A stretch of 64,000 bases of DNA from Rubellimicrobium sp. (GCA_020852925.1 JADYZU010000073.1:1-64000); one strand, 5' to 3'. Counted from the first letter of the stretch, positions 1 to 9,409 are shown. The notes: a model not told the origin generated them from the letters alone. A program made the numbers and translations.

Positions 1-430
1 ACTGGGTCACCTCCATACCGTCGCACCACACTTCCCAGCCCAGGCCCCAGGCGCCGAGCGTCGGGCTCTCCCAGTCGTCCTCGACAAAGCGGATGTCATG
101 GAGCGCGGTGTCGATGCCGATGGCGGCCAGGCTGCCCAGATAGAGATCCTGAAGGTCGGGGGGCGAAGGCTTGATGATGACCTGATACTGGTAATAGTGC
201 TGGAGGCGGTTGGGGTTCTCGCCGTAGCGGCCGTCGGTGGGGCGGCGCGAGGGCTGGACATAGGCCGCAGCCCAGGGCCGCGGGCCCAGCGCGCGCAGCG
301 TCGTGGCCGGGTGGAAGGTGCCGGCGCCCACTTCCATGTCATAGGGTTGCAGCACGGCACAGCCCCGCGCGGCCCAGTAGGACGTGAGGCGCAGGAGAAT
401 GTCCTGAAAGCACTTCGGCGGCGCGGCCAT
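1..430 (-). CDS. glyQ: Glycine-tRNA ligase alpha subunit, 3' end cut by window edge
   Basis: Reading the minus strand from the ATG at 430 gives 143 codons that run off the window edge without a stop. They begin [19 protein letters not shown] and contain [19 protein letters not shown] and [20 protein letters not shown], which I recognise as the N-terminal half of the class II glycyl-tRNA synthetase alpha chain. This cytoplasmic enzyme forms an alpha2beta2 complex with GlyS and charges tRNA-Gly. The gene is transcribed away from the plus-strand secreted protein at 638, so the 207-base gap between them must hold both promoters. The beta-subunit gene should lie outside the window. Confidence 0.95.
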   Translation of the reverse strand, partial: MAAPPKCFQDILLRLTSYWAARGCAVLQPYDMEVGAGTFHPATTLRALGPRPWAAAYVQPSRRPTDGRYGENPNRLQHYYQYQVIIKPSPPDLQDLYLGSLAAIGIDTALHDIRFVEDDWESPTLGAWGLGWEVWCDGMEVTQ

Positions 431-637
431 GGCGGACTCCTGTCGGGGATGCGCGGGTTCCATATTGCCCCCGGCGCGCAGGGTCAACGCCGGGGCCGCG
501 GGCAAGGGGCTTCCCTTTGCCGGGCAGAAAGGCCACGAAGGCGCGAACTTGTCCCGCGCGGGGCGTTTTCCCCGTGCAGGCGCGCGTCCCTTCCCCTATG
601 GACCTGCAACAATTGCCCGAACCTGTCCGGATCCGTC

Positions 638-2479
638 ATGACCCGCCTTGTTGCCCTTCTGTCCGCCGTTGTCGTCCTTGCCCTTGCCACGCTCTCGGCC
701 CCGCGCCCCGCCCTTGCCCAGGAGTGGGGCGGGCTCTGGGTCCAGGTCGAGGCGCAGCCCACCCTGACCCAGGCGCAGGAGCGCGCGCGCGCCTATGCCG
801 CGCGGCTGGACGATGTGGCGGGGTTCGATCTTGGCAATGGCTGGTATGCGGTCGCCCTTGGCCCCTACCTGCCCGCCGATGCCGAGGCCCTGCTGCGGCA
901 GTTGCGCGCCTCGCGCGAGATTCCGTCGGACAGCTATGTGACCACGGGCACGACCTACGGGCAGCAGTTCTGGCCCGTGGGCAGCGGCCTTGGCCGCACC
1001 GCGCGCCCGCTGCCGGACATGTCCGCGGCGCAGGGCGCGCAACCGGACCCCGCGCCCGAAGCCGAAACCGCCGAAGCCGAAACCGCGCCCGAACCTGTGC
1101 CCGAACCCGAAGCCGCCGCGCCCGAACCCGCCCTCCCGGACGAGAGCCGGGCCGAGGCCCTTGCCTCGGAGGCGAACCTGACCCGGGCCGAGCGGGAGGG
1201 CCTGCAGATCGCACTTCAGTGGGCCGGGTTCTATGCCGGCGCCATCGACGGCGCCTATGGCCGCGGCACCCGCGCCGCGATGGAGGCCTGGCAGCGCGCC
1301 GCCGGGCGCGAGGCCACCGGCGTGCTGACCACCGCCGAACGGGCCATGCTCCTGGCCGCCTACAACGCCGTGCTCGAGGGGCTGGGCCTGCATCCGGTGC
1401 GCGACGACGCCGCCGGAATCGAGATGGCGCTGCCCACCGGAATCGTCGCCTTCTCGCGCTACGAGCCGCCCTTTGCCCTTTACGACGCCACCGACGGCAG
1501 CGCCGCGCGCGTCATCCTCATCTCGCAGGAGGGCGATTCCAGCCGTCTGGCCGGCCTCTACGAGGTGATGCAGACCCTCGAGATCGTGCCGCCCGAAGGC
1601 CCGCGCAGCCGCTCCGATTCGGAATTCACGATCGAGGGGATGGACGCGCACATCCATTCCTTCACCCATGCCCAGGCCGCCGATGGCCGGATCAAGGGCT
1701 TTACCCTGGTCTGGCCGGCCGGAGACGAGGAGCGCCTGGCCCGGCTTCTGGCGGAAATGCGCGCCTCGTTCAGCCCGCTGCCGGGCGTCCTCGATCCCGG
1801 CATCGCGCCGGCGGACGACAACCAGGCGATCGACCTCGTCTCCGGCCTGGCCATCCGTCAGCCGCAACTGAACCGCTCGGGCTTTTTCATCGACGCGCGG
1901 GGATCGGTCCTCACCACGTCCGAGGCGGTGGCCGACTGCCGCGAGATCACCCTCGCCGGCGGCCATCCCGCCACGGTCTCGCTGCGCGACGAGGCGCTGG
2001 GCATTGCCGTGCTGACCCCGCAGGACCGGCTGGCCCCCGCCGCCGTCGCCGCCTTCCAGACCGCGGTCCCGCGCCTGCGCTCGCAGGTGGCGGTCGCGGG
2101 CTATCCCTATGGCGGCGCGCTGGTGCAGCCGGTCCTGACCTTCGGGACGCTGGCCGACATCCGCGGCCTCGACGGCGAGGAGCGCCTCAGCCGCCTTACC
2201 CTCACCATGCGCGAAGGCGATGCCGGCGGGCCGGTGTTCGACAATGGCGGCGGCGTCCTTGGCATGCTGCTGCCGCGCGGGGACGGAGGCGGGGACGGGA
2301 CCGGGGGCGGGCGTGTGCTGCCGCAGGACGTGGCCTTTGCGCTGCATGCCGATGCCATCGTCGCCGCGCTGCGCGCCGCCGGGATCGAACCGGGCCTGAC
2401 CGACCGCATCGCCTTTCAGTCGCCCGAGGCGCTGACCCGGCAGGCGGCGGCGGTGGCCGTTCTGGTGTCCTGCTGGTAG
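638..2479 (+). CDS. Secreted pseudoprotease: SPOR-like, peptidoglycan-binding and degenerate trypsin-like domains
   Basis: The open frame extends far upstream, but the ATG at 638 is followed by a clear signal peptide (MTRLVALLSAVVVLALATLS, likely cut after ALA at residue 27), so I start there (613 aa). Residues about 28-110 resemble a SPOR-like module, 111-178 are Pro/Glu/Ala-rich, 179-241 match a PG_binding_1 domain (YAGAIDGAYGRGTRAAMEAWQ), and about 395-600 have the two-barrel pattern of S1C trypsin-like proteases. All three catalytic positions appear lost: Glu429 stands where His is expected, Gly455 where Asp is expected, and Ala529 replaces Ser in the GDAGGPV motif. It is probably a periplasmic peptidoglycan-binding scaffold or sensor, not a protease. 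The domain calls are by eye. Confidence 0.8.
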   Translation: MTRLVALLSAVVVLALATLSAPRPALAQEWGGLWVQVEAQPTLTQAQERARAYAARLDDVAGFDLGNGWYAVALGPYLPADAEALLRQLRASREIPSDSYVTTGTTYGQQFWPVGSGLGRTARPLPDMSAAQGAQPDPAPEAETAEAETAPEPVPEPEAAAPEPALPDESRAEALASEANLTRAEREGLQIALQWAGFYAGAIDGAYGRGTRAAMEAWQRAAGREATGVLTTAERAMLLAAYNAVLEGLGLHPVRDDAAGIEMALPTGIVAFSRYEPPFALYDATDGSAARVILISQEGDSSRLAGLYEVMQTLEIVPPEGPRSRSDSEFTIEGMDAHIHSFTHAQAADGRIKGFTLVWPAGDEERLARLLAEMRASFSPLPGVLDPGIAPADDNQAIDLVSGLAIRQPQLNRSGFFIDARGSVLTTSEAVADCREITLAGGHPATVSLRDEALGIAVLTPQDRLAPAAVAAFQTAVPRLRSQVAVAGYPYGGALVQPVLTFGTLADIRGLDGEERLSRLTLTMREGDAGGPVFDNGGGVLGMLLPRGDGGGDGTGGGRVLPQDVAFALHADAIVAALRAAGIEPGLTDRIAFQSPEALTRQAAAVAVLVSCW

Positions 2480-2605
2480 ATCGGGGCGGAACGGCGCGCG
2501 ATTGCCACGGATTCGCCGGATTTCCGGCGCCTTGGCATAGTCGGATGCCCCTGCCGCCGGTGCGCGATCCCGCCCGGCGGGCCAGATGATCGACGGTGCC
2601 CGCCC

Positions 2606-3685
2606 ATGAGCCATCCCTACGCCGACCTGCCGCCGCGCGCCTTCTGGAAGACCGCCGTGGCCGGGGCCGACCGGAGGCGGTTTCCCGGTCTGGTCGCGCC
2701 GCGCTTTGCCATCGGCCCCGCAACCCGCGTCGCCACCGCCGGAAGCTGTTTCGCCCAGCATATCGCACGGGCGCTGCGCGCGGCGGGCTGCCATGTCCTT
2801 GACGGCGAACCGGCCCCCGCCGTCATGGCGGCCGATGTCGCGGCCCGATGGGGTTACGGCCTTTATTCCGGGCGTTACGGCAACATCTATACCGCGCGGC
2901 AGATGCGCCAGCTTCTCGAGGAAATCGCCCAGGGCGCCGATCCCGACCCGCGCCTGGTCTGGGAACGCCCCGACGGACGCCTTGTCGATGCGCTGCGCCC
3001 CACGGTCGAGCCGGAGGGCCTCGGCTCGGTCGACGAGGTGCTGCTCTTGCGGGCCTGGCACCGCGAACGGGTGGCGCAGGTGCTGCGGCGCACCGATGTC
3101 TTCATCTTCACCCTCGGCCTGACCGAGGCCTGGGAGGATGCGCAGACCGGCCGCGTGCTGCCGCTGTGCCCCGGCGTCGTCGCCGGCACCTTCGATCCCG
3201 CGCGCCACCTGTTCCGCAACTTCCGCACGTCCGAGGTGCTGGCCGACCTGCACGCGATCCACGCGGCGCTGGGGCGGTTCCGGGCGGGGATGCGGATGAT
3301 CGTCACCGTCTCGCCGGTGCCGCTGACGGCGACGGCATCGGGCCAGCATGTGCTGACCGCCACCGCCTGGTCCAAGGCGGTGCTGCGCGCGGCGGCGGGG
3401 GAATTCGTGGCCGATGTGGCGGGGGCGGATTATTTCCCGTCGCTCGAACTCGTCACGCAGCCCGCATCCGGCGGCCCCTGGTTCGACGCCAACCTGCGCA
3501 CCGTCTCGCGGCAGGGGGTGGAGCGGGTCATGGACATCTTCCTGGCCGCGCATGGCCTGTCGCGCCTCGTCGCGCCCGAGTGTCCGGACCCCCCCCCGCC
3601 CGCTTCGGACAGCCCCGCCACGGACGCGCAAGACGGCGATGCGCTGGTGTGCGAGGATCTCCTGCTTCAGGCATTCTCCCGATGA
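2606..3685 (+). CDS. GSCFA domain protein
   Basis: This 359-residue protein carries the family signature GSCFA at residues 46-50 (ATAGSCFAQHIARAL), followed by FIFTLGLTEAWED, MIVTVSPVPLTATA and ADYFPSLELVT, the usual conserved blocks of GSCFA proteins. The family has an SGNH-hydrolase-like fold and is often found near polysaccharide genes, but its substrate is not known to me. Its TGA overlaps the ATG of the next gene (ATGA at 3682), so the two are translationally coupled. A second GSCFA gene occurs at 12787-14211. The acidic, Pro-rich tail after about residue 325 looks disordered. Confidence 0.85.
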   Translation: MSHPYADLPPRAFWKTAVAGADRRRFPGLVAPRFAIGPATRVATAGSCFAQHIARALRAAGCHVLDGEPAPAVMAADVAARWGYGLYSGRYGNIYTARQMRQLLEEIAQGADPDPRLVWERPDGRLVDALRPTVEPEGLGSVDEVLLLRAWHRERVAQVLRRTDVFIFTLGLTEAWEDAQTGRVLPLCPGVVAGTFDPARHLFRNFRTSEVLADLHAIHAALGRFRAGMRMIVTVSPVPLTATASGQHVLTATAWSKAVLRAAAGEFVADVAGADYFPSLELVTQPASGGPWFDANLRTVSRQGVERVMDIFLAAHGLSRLVAPECPDPPPPASDSPATDAQDGDALVCEDLLLQAFSR

Positions 3686-4500
3686 CGCTGCGCCTTCTTG
3701 TCCTTGGCAATTCGCATCTGGCCGCGCTGTCGGACGGCTGGCGCGCGCATCCGGGCCGCTGGCCGGGGCTGAGCGTCCGCCTTGTCGGCGCGCATGACGA
3801 CCTGCTCCTGCAGACCCGGATCGAGGGCGGCCACCTGATCCCCGCGACCGCTGCCGCCGCCGAGGCCTTTCGCCGGCTGGGCGGGGGCGAGGGGGTGGAT
3901 CTGGCCGAACACGATGCGATCGCGATCGCGGGCTGCCTTGTCGGCCTCACCTCGGCCGAGGCGATCTGGGCCGCGATGCGCTGGCCGGGGCTGCCCTCGC
4001 TCGAGCGCGAGGCGGACCTTGCCACCATGGCACCGGTGCTGGTGTCCCTTCCGGCGGCACGGGCGGCGCTGGTGGCGCGGCTGTCGCAGCGGCTGGGCAT
4101 CCGCCTGGCGCGGCACCTGCGCGCGGGCACGGACCTGCCGCTCTGGATCACGAGCCAGCCGCGCACCAGCGCCGCGGCGCTGTCGCGGCCCGGTGGCGGC
4201 GCCCGGATCCTGACGGCGGTGCAGCGCGCGGGCGATGCCCCGGCGCTGTCGGCGCTCTTTGACGAGGCCGCGCATCTGGCCGCCGCCGCCGCGGGCGCGG
4301 GGTTCGTGCCGCAGCCCGCGGCCACCATCGCGCGGCACATCCTGACCGCGCCGCGCTTCATGCTGGGCGCGAACCGGCTGGCGCAGCGGCCGGACCTGCC
4401 GCAGCCGCCCGGCGATGTCATGCATGCGAACGGCGCCTGGGGGGCGCTCATGCTTGATGCGCTGGCTGACCGGCTGCGGCCCGCCGTCCCCGCACATTGA
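3682..4500 (+). CDS. SGNH-like hydrolase, partner of the GSCFA protein
   Basis: The 272-residue product starts at an ATG overlapping the upstream stop codon. Near the N-terminus it has LRLLVLGNSHLAAL, which looks like an SGNH block I with a nucleophile serine in GNSH. Near the C-terminus GDVMHANGAWGALML has the Asp-x-x-His spacing of SGNH block V. I therefore infer an esterase or acyl-hydrolase fold acting with the coupled GSCFA protein, perhaps on a surface glycan. There is no signal peptide. I do not recognise a named family, and the assignment rests on two short motifs. Confidence 0.6.
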   Translation: MTLRLLVLGNSHLAALSDGWRAHPGRWPGLSVRLVGAHDDLLLQTRIEGGHLIPATAAAAEAFRRLGGGEGVDLAEHDAIAIAGCLVGLTSAEAIWAAMRWPGLPSLEREADLATMAPVLVSLPAARAALVARLSQRLGIRLARHLRAGTDLPLWITSQPRTSAAALSRPGGGARILTAVQRAGDAPALSALFDEAAHLAAAAAGAGFVPQPAATIARHILTAPRFMLGANRLAQRPDLPQPPGDVMHANGAWGALMLDALADRLRPAVPAH

Positions 4501-4612
4501 CCTTTGGCGCGCGCGGGCGTAGCGCGGCGCAAGGCGCCCGGCCCCGGTCGGCGGCGCCGTGATTCGCGGCGGGCAACCCGGCTTGCCCCTGCCGGCACGA
4601 TGGGGGGCCCTC

Positions 4613-5800
4613 ATGGCTGATTCATTCCAGGAACACGACCGGCGCACGCGCGCCGTCCATGCCGGCATCCGGCGCAGCCAGTATGGCGAGGTCGCCGAGG
4701 CGATCTTCCTGACCCAGGGCTTTACCTACGACAGCGCCGAACAGGCCGAGGCGCGCTTTGTCCAGGCGGGGGACGACGAATTCACCTACGCCCGCAACGG
4801 CAATCCGACCGTGCGCATGTTCGAGGACCGCATGGCCGCGATCGAGGGATGCGAGGCCGGATTCGCCACCGCCAGCGGCATGGCGGCGGTGAACGGCGCG
4901 CTCATGTCGATCCTGCGCGCGGGCGACCGGGTGGTGGCGGCGCGGGCGCTGTTCGGATCCTGCCTCTACATCCTCGAGGACATCCTTGGCCGCTTTGGCG
5001 TCACGGTCGAACTGGTGGACGGCACCGACCTTGCGCAATGGGAACGCGCGGTGACGCCGGGCACGCGCGCCGTGTTCTTCGAGTCGATCTCGAACCCCAC
5101 GCTCGAGGTGATCGACCTGCCGGCCGTGGCGCGCATCGCCCATGCCGTGGGCGCGCTCGTGATCGTGGACAACGTGTTTGCCACCCCGGTCTTTTCCCGC
5201 GCCGCCGGACTGGGCGCCGATGTGGTGGTCTATTCGACGACCAAGCATGTCGATGGCGGGGGCCGGGCCCTGGGCGGGGTCGTGCTGGGCAGCCGCGCCT
5301 TCATCAGGACCACGCTCGAGCCCTACATGAAGAATACCGGCGGCGCGATGTCGCCCTTCACCGCCTGGCTCATGCTCAAGGGGCTCGAGTCGATGGACCT
5401 GCGCGTGCGGGCGCAGGCGGCGGGGGCGCTGACCATCGCCCGCGCGCTGACGACGCAGCCGGCGGTCGGGCGCGTGCTTTATCCGGGGCTCGAATCCGAT
5501 CCGGGCCATGCCCTTGCCATGGCGCAATGCGGCACCGGCGGCACGGTCGTCAGCTTCGACCTCGGCTCGCGCGAGGCGGCGTTCCGCTTCATGAATGCGC
5601 TCGAGATCGTGCTGATCTCGAACAATCTGGGCGACGCCAAGTCGATTGTCACCCATCCGGCAACGACCACGCATCAACGCCTGTCGGACGACAAGAAACG
5701 CGGCCTCGGGATCACGCCCGGTCTGGTGCGCCTTTCGGTCGGGCTCGAGGCGCCGGACGACCTGCTGGCCGACATCACGCAGGCGCTCGGGCGGGTCTGA
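4613..5800 (+). CDS. metZ: O-succinylhomoserine sulfhydrylase
   Basis: This 395-residue fold-type I PLP enzyme belongs to the Cys/Met metabolism family and makes homocysteine from O-succinylhomoserine and sulfide in methionine synthesis. The PLP lysine is Lys211 in VVYSTTKHVDGGGRALGG, and the HVDG..GRALGG run is typical of MetZ more than of MetB or MetC. TYARNGNPTVRMFEDR near residue 62 is the expected substrate-site block. I chose the ATG at 4613, which follows a G-rich stretch, over an upstream in-frame GTG at 4559. The leader holds a small hairpin (GGGCAA 4571-4576 with TTGCCC 4583-4588). A terminator-like hairpin follows the gene. Confidence 0.92.
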   Translation: MADSFQEHDRRTRAVHAGIRRSQYGEVAEAIFLTQGFTYDSAEQAEARFVQAGDDEFTYARNGNPTVRMFEDRMAAIEGCEAGFATASGMAAVNGALMSILRAGDRVVAARALFGSCLYILEDILGRFGVTVELVDGTDLAQWERAVTPGTRAVFFESISNPTLEVIDLPAVARIAHAVGALVIVDNVFATPVFSRAAGLGADVVVYSTTKHVDGGGRALGGVVLGSRAFIRTTLEPYMKNTGGAMSPFTAWLMLKGLESMDLRVRAQAAGALTIARALTTQPAVGRVLYPGLESDPGHALAMAQCGTGGTVVSFDLGSREAAFRFMNALEIVLISNNLGDAKSIVTHPATTTHQRLSDDKKRGLGITPGLVRLSVGLEAPDDLLADITQALGRV

Positions 5801-5813
5801 GGGCGCAACCGGG

Positions 5814-5833
5814 GCGGATCCGGGGGGATCCGC
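5814..5833 (+). terminator. Terminator-like hairpin after metZ
   Basis: GCGGATCC and GGATCCGC form a perfect 8-bp stem closed by a GGGG loop, 13 bases after the metZ stop. A TTTT run follows at 5840-5843, a few bases beyond the stem, so it is only an approximate intrinsic terminator. It separates metZ from folE2. Confidence 0.5.
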
Positions 5834-5927
5834 TGCGGATTTTCGCCCGGCCCGGCCCGGCCCGTTCTGGAACACCGGCGCCGGCCCCCCATATGATGGG
5901 CCGCAGCCCCTGCCCGAAGGACCAGAG

Positions 5928-7037
5928 ATGGACACCACCGCGCCCAAATCCCCTTCCCTGCCCCCCTCGCGCCGCGAGGCCGAGGCCGCCCTCGACCTGC
6001 TGCGCGCCTGGGTGGGCGGGGTCGCCCCCGAAGAGGTGGCCGCCCTCGATCCGCTGGTGTCGCGGCTGATCCCGGGGCGCGAAGTGGCGAACTATCCCGC
6101 CCTCGCCCGCGCCTATCCCGAGGATTTCGTGGCCGACGACGCCTATCTGGCCTCGATGCCCGATCTCCAGAACGGCCCCGAAAGCCTGATCCGCGGCGCG
6201 CGCACCCGCATCCAGCATGTCGGCATCTCGAACTTCCGCCTGCCGATCCGGTTCCATTCGCGGGGCGTGGCCGGGGATGTCACCCTTGAGACCAGCGTGA
6301 CCGGAACGGTCAGCCTCGATGCCGGCAAGAAGGGCATCAACATGTCGCGCATCATGCGCTCTTTCTACCGGCACGCGGAAAAGACCTTTTCCTTCAACGT
6401 GATCGAGGCGGCGCTGGCCGATTACAAGGCCGACCTCGATTCCTTCGACGCCCGCATCCAGATGCGTTTCCGCTTTCCGGTGCTGCTGCGCAGCCTGCGT
6501 TCCGGGCTTGAGGGGTATCAGTATTACGACATCGCGCTCGAACTCGTCGACCGGCGCGGGGCGATGAAGAAGATCGTGCATCTCGACTATGTCTATTCCT
6601 CGACCTGTCCGTGCTCGCTCGAACTGTCGGAACATGCCCGCCAGTTCCGCGGCCAGTTGGCCACGCCGCATTCGCAGCGTTCGGTGGCGCGGATTTCGGT
6701 GGAACTGGCCGCAGGTCAGCCCACCTTGTGGTTCGAGGATCTGATCGCCATCGCCCGCAGCGCCGTCCCGACCGAGACGCAGGTGATGGTCAAGCGCGAG
6801 GACGAACAGGCCTTTGCCGAACTGAACGCCGCCAATCCGGTCTTTGTCGAGGATGCGGTGCGCCTGTTCTGCGAGGCGCTGCGCGCCGATCCCCGCATCG
6901 GCGATTTCCGCGTCATCGCCAGCCATCAGGAAAGCCTGCACAGCCACGACGCGGTGAGCGTGCTGACCGAAGGGCCGACCTTCGACAACGAAAGCCTGGA
7001 CCCGCGGCTGTTCGCGTCACTGGTGCACGGCGGTTAG
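5928..7037 (+). CDS. folE2: GTP cyclohydrolase FolE2 (type IB)
   Basis: The 369-residue protein begins at the ATG at 5928 after an AGAG-rich ribosome site. It converts GTP to dihydroneopterin triphosphate for tetrahydrofolate synthesis. FolE2-specific blocks are visible: SRIMRSFYRHAEK, VYSSTCPCSLELSEH with the metal-binding cysteine, VARISVELA, and IASHQESLHSHDAVS near the C-terminus. FolE2 can work with metals other than zinc and replaces FolE in many alphaproteobacteria. The stop codon TAG overlaps the convergent yciB stop by four bases. Confidence 0.95.
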   Translation: MDTTAPKSPSLPPSRREAEAALDLLRAWVGGVAPEEVAALDPLVSRLIPGREVANYPALARAYPEDFVADDAYLASMPDLQNGPESLIRGARTRIQHVGISNFRLPIRFHSRGVAGDVTLETSVTGTVSLDAGKKGINMSRIMRSFYRHAEKTFSFNVIEAALADYKADLDSFDARIQMRFRFPVLLRSLRSGLEGYQYYDIALELVDRRGAMKKIVHLDYVYSSTCPCSLELSEHARQFRGQLATPHSQRSVARISVELAAGQPTLWFEDLIAIARSAVPTETQVMVKREDEQAFAELNAANPVFVEDAVRLFCEALRADPRIGDFRVIASHQESLHSHDAVSVLTEGPTFDNESLDPRLFASLVHGG

Positions 7038-7648
7038 GGGCCGCCGTCGCCTTCGGGCTCGATCAGGTAGCGTTGCAGCAGCACGATCTGGCCCCAGAGG
7101 AACAGGAACAGCACGACGGGAAAGGCGAAGGTCTCGACCGTGACCCAGGTTGCCTCGGCCATGGTGCGCCAGACGAATTCGTTGGCCGCCGCCAGCCCCG
7201 CGAACATGAGCGCAAGCCTGCGGGTCAGTTTCATCCACCCCTCGGCCCGCATCGGCAGCAGATCGCCCATCACCCATTGCAGCCAGCTTTGCCCGCGCAA
7301 GAGGCCCAGGCCCAGCAGCGCCGCGAACAGGCCGTAGACCGCCGTCGTCTTCATCTTGAAGAAGGTGGCATCGTTGAAGATCGCGGTGAGCCCGCCAAAG
7401 AACACCACCATGACCCCGGTGACGATCTGGATGCGCGACAGCCGCCCCGTCAGCGCCCAGAGCGCGGCGATCGCCGCCAGCAGCACCGGGATGAGCGCCA
7501 CCGTGGCAACGATGAAGCCCGAATACTCGCGCCCGGCCAGGGAAAAGGTCCGGTCCTTGATCCACATGTAGAGGACAAAGAACAGGATGGTCGGCCCCAG
7601 TTCGAGCGCCTGTTTCAGCAGCGGATTGATCGGGCGGGGATCGCTCAT
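7034..7648 (-). CDS. yciB: YciB/IspZ inner-membrane septation protein
   Basis: This 204-residue polytopic inner-membrane protein has about five to six hydrophobic segments. It contains LKQALELGPTILFFVLYMW at the N-terminus and the FNDATFFKMKTTAVYGLFA block followed by WMKLTRRLALMFAGLAAANE, all typical of the YciB (septation protein A) family. The family is linked to cell envelope and division. It lies 15 bases downstream of ftsY in the same direction and is probably co-transcribed with it. Its stop overlaps the folE2 stop (TTAG, 7034-7037). Confidence 0.92.
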   Translation of the reverse strand: MSDPRPINPLLKQALELGPTILFFVLYMWIKDRTFSLAGREYSGFIVATVALIPVLLAAIAALWALTGRLSRIQIVTGVMVVFFGGLTAIFNDATFFKMKTTAVYGLFAALLGLGLLRGQSWLQWVMGDLLPMRAEGWMKLTRRLALMFAGLAAANEFVWRTMAEATWVTVETFAFPVVLFLFLWGQIVLLQRYLIEPEGDGGP

Positions 7649-7663
7649 CCTTGCACCTTCGCG

Positions 7664-8665
7664 TCAGCGTTCATCAAGCCCGACGAGGGCGCGGGCGAAA
7701 TCCTCGGGGTCGAAGGGGGCCAGGTCGTCGATCTGTTCGCCCACCCCGATGGCGTGGATCGGCAGGCCGAACCGGTCTGCCAGCGCCACAAGCACCCCGC
7801 CGCGCGCGGTGCCGTCGAGTTTCGTCATGACAAGGCCCGAGACATCGGCCACGCGGCGGAAGATATCGACCTGCGCCAGCGCGTTCTGCCCGGTGGTCGC
7901 ATCGAGGACCAGCAGCGTGTTGTGCGGGGCGCCGGGGTCGATCTTGCGCAGGACGCGCACGATCTTGGCCAGTTCCTCCATCAGGTCGGCCCGGTTCTGA
8001 AGCCGCCCGGCCGTGTCGATCATCAGCAGGTCGGCCCCGTCGGCGCGCGCGCGCATCAGCGCGTCATGCGCAAGCGAGGCGGGATCGCTGCCCTCGGGCG
8101 CGGTCAGCACCGGCACCCCGGCGCGTTCGCCCCAGATGCGCAACTGGTCCACCGCCGCGGCGCGGAACGTGTCGCCGGCGGCGATCACCACGCCCTTGCC
8201 GGCGGCGCGCAACTGGCTGGCCAGCTTGCCGATGGTCGTGGTCTTGCCCGATCCGTTCACCCCCACCACCAGCACCACCTGCGGCCGCTGCGGATAAAGC
8301 GGCAGCGGCCGCGAGACCGGCGCCATGATGCGGGCGATCTCGGCGGCAAGCGCCTCTTTCACCTCGCGGCCGGACAGGCGCCGGCCCAGCCGCCCCTCGG
8401 CCAGATTGGCGGTGACGCGGGCCGCAGTCTCGACCCCCATGTCGGCCGAGATGAGCAGATCCTCGAGGCTCTCGAGCATCGCATCGTCAAGCGCGCGGCG
8501 CGGGCCATCGTCGGAGAGGGCGGCGGCGGAAACGGGCGCGGGCGCGGCGTTCGGGGGCGCGGTCGGGGGCGCGGTCCCCTCCTCGCCGACGATGGCGCCG
8601 ATCCCCTCGTCAAGCCGTGACGAGGACTTGAACAGCCGATCCCTGAGCTTGCCGAAAAAGGACAT
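7664..8665 (-). CDS. ftsY: Signal recognition particle receptor FtsY
   Basis: The 333-residue SRP GTPase contains [15 protein letters not shown] (G1), the [11 protein letters not shown] block (G2), [16 protein letters not shown] (G3) and [10 protein letters not shown] (G4). A short Ala/Pro-rich N-terminal region replaces the long acidic A domain of enterobacterial FtsY. It docks SRP-ribosome complexes at the membrane for co-translational insertion. It precedes yciB on the minus strand, an arrangement I regard as usual for Rhodobacteraceae. Confidence 0.96.
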   Translation of the reverse strand: MSFFGKLRDRLFKSSSRLDEGIGAIVGEEGTAPPTAPPNAAPAPVSAAALSDDGPRRALDDAMLESLEDLLISADMGVETAARVTANLAEGRLGRRLSGREVKEALAAEIARIMAPVSRPLPLYPQRPQVVLVVGVNGSGKTTTIGKLASQLRAAGKGVVIAAGDTFRAAAVDQLRIWGERAGVPVLTAPEGSDPASLAHDALMRARADGADLLMIDTAGRLQNRADLMEELAKIVRVLRKIDPGAPHNTLLVLDATTGQNALAQVDIFRRVADVSGLVMTKLDGTARGGVLVALADRFGLPIHAIGVGEQIDDLAPFDPEDFARALVGLDER

Positions 8666-8701
8666 GCGCGCTCCTTGCCCTGACCCGCCCCACCTAGCCC
8701 G

Positions 8702-9352
8702 TCACGGCCCGGTTGGAAAGGCGAAGCTCCACAGGAACAGCGCCTGCGCCAGCCAGTAGAGCGGCCAGACCAGCACCCTGAGCCGCGCCCGCGCCGGATG
8801 GGCGGCGGGCAGCAGGAACATCTCGACCGACAGCAGCAGGTCCGACAGGATGAACAGCAGCGCCGCCCCCTGCGCCGGATGCGGCAGCGGCAACAGCAGC
8901 GACGACAGCCCCATGAGGGCGATCACCAGGAGATAGGCCATGACCGGCCGGCGCAGATCACCCGCCGCCGCCCAGAGCCGCCGCGCCATGACCATGATCG
9001 CGACGAGCAGCCCCAGCGCCGCCACGGCCGACGCCGGCGCCAGCAGGTTCGCGCCCCGCGCGCCCTCCTGCATCGCCAGCAGCGGCACATAGGCCAGATG
9101 CCCCAGAAGAAAGGCCACCAGCCCCGGAAGGAACCCGCGCGGCCGCGCCAGCGCGAAATCGCCGATCGCCCCAAGCGCGAGCGCCCCCACCAGAAGCGCG
9201 GGCGCCTGCACCGCCAGCGCCCCCGCCGCCAGCACCGCCACCGACCCCGCCTTGATGGCCGCCGCCCCCGGCCCCGCCGCGCCTTGGGGCGTGAACGGCC
9301 AATAAAGCAGCGCCAGCACGCCGCCCGCGACCAATGCGGCACTTGCAATCAT
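8702..9352 (-). CDS. YhhN/TMEM86 family lysoplasmalogenase-like membrane protein
   Basis: The product is about 216 residues with roughly seven to eight hydrophobic helices. It shows the family pattern ALGAIGDFALARPRGFLPGLVAFLLGHLAY split over two helices, and ALLFILSDLLLSVEMF near the C-terminus with the conserved Asp. YhhN/TMEM86 proteins hydrolyse the vinyl-ether bond of lysoplasmalogens in animals; the bacterial substrate is less certain. I use the ATG at 9352, though a GTG directly before it could also serve. It is divergent from the AlkB-type gene. Confidence 0.8.
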   Translation of the reverse strand: MIASAALVAGGVLALLYWPFTPQGAAGPGAAAIKAGSVAVLAAGALAVQAPALLVGALALGAIGDFALARPRGFLPGLVAFLLGHLAYVPLLAMQEGARGANLLAPASAVAALGLLVAIMVMARRLWAAAGDLRRPVMAYLLVIALMGLSSLLLPLPHPAQGAALLFILSDLLLSVEMFLLPAAHPARARLRVLVWPLYWLAQALFLWSFAFPTGP

Positions 9353-9409
9353 CACCCGCCTCCCGCTTCATGCCCGGACGATGCGGCACCCCGAAGGGCG
9401 AGGCAAGCC

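Noticed and set aside
596-3631. Very long minus-strand open frame (over 1000 codons) opposite the pseudoprotease and GSCFA genes
   Set aside because: It has arginine-, glycine- and histidine-rich nonsense composition and lies opposite genes with clear motifs. Such frames are expected in high-GC DNA with few stop codons.
4501-4612. Possible SAM-II-type riboswitch before metZ
   Set aside because: The leader has TGATT and CTTGC fragments and a GGGCAA/TTGCCC hairpin, but lacks the A-rich 3' pseudoknot strand expected of SAM-II, and the loop-stem distances do not allow the pseudoknot. A covariance-model search (Rfam RF00521) would decide.
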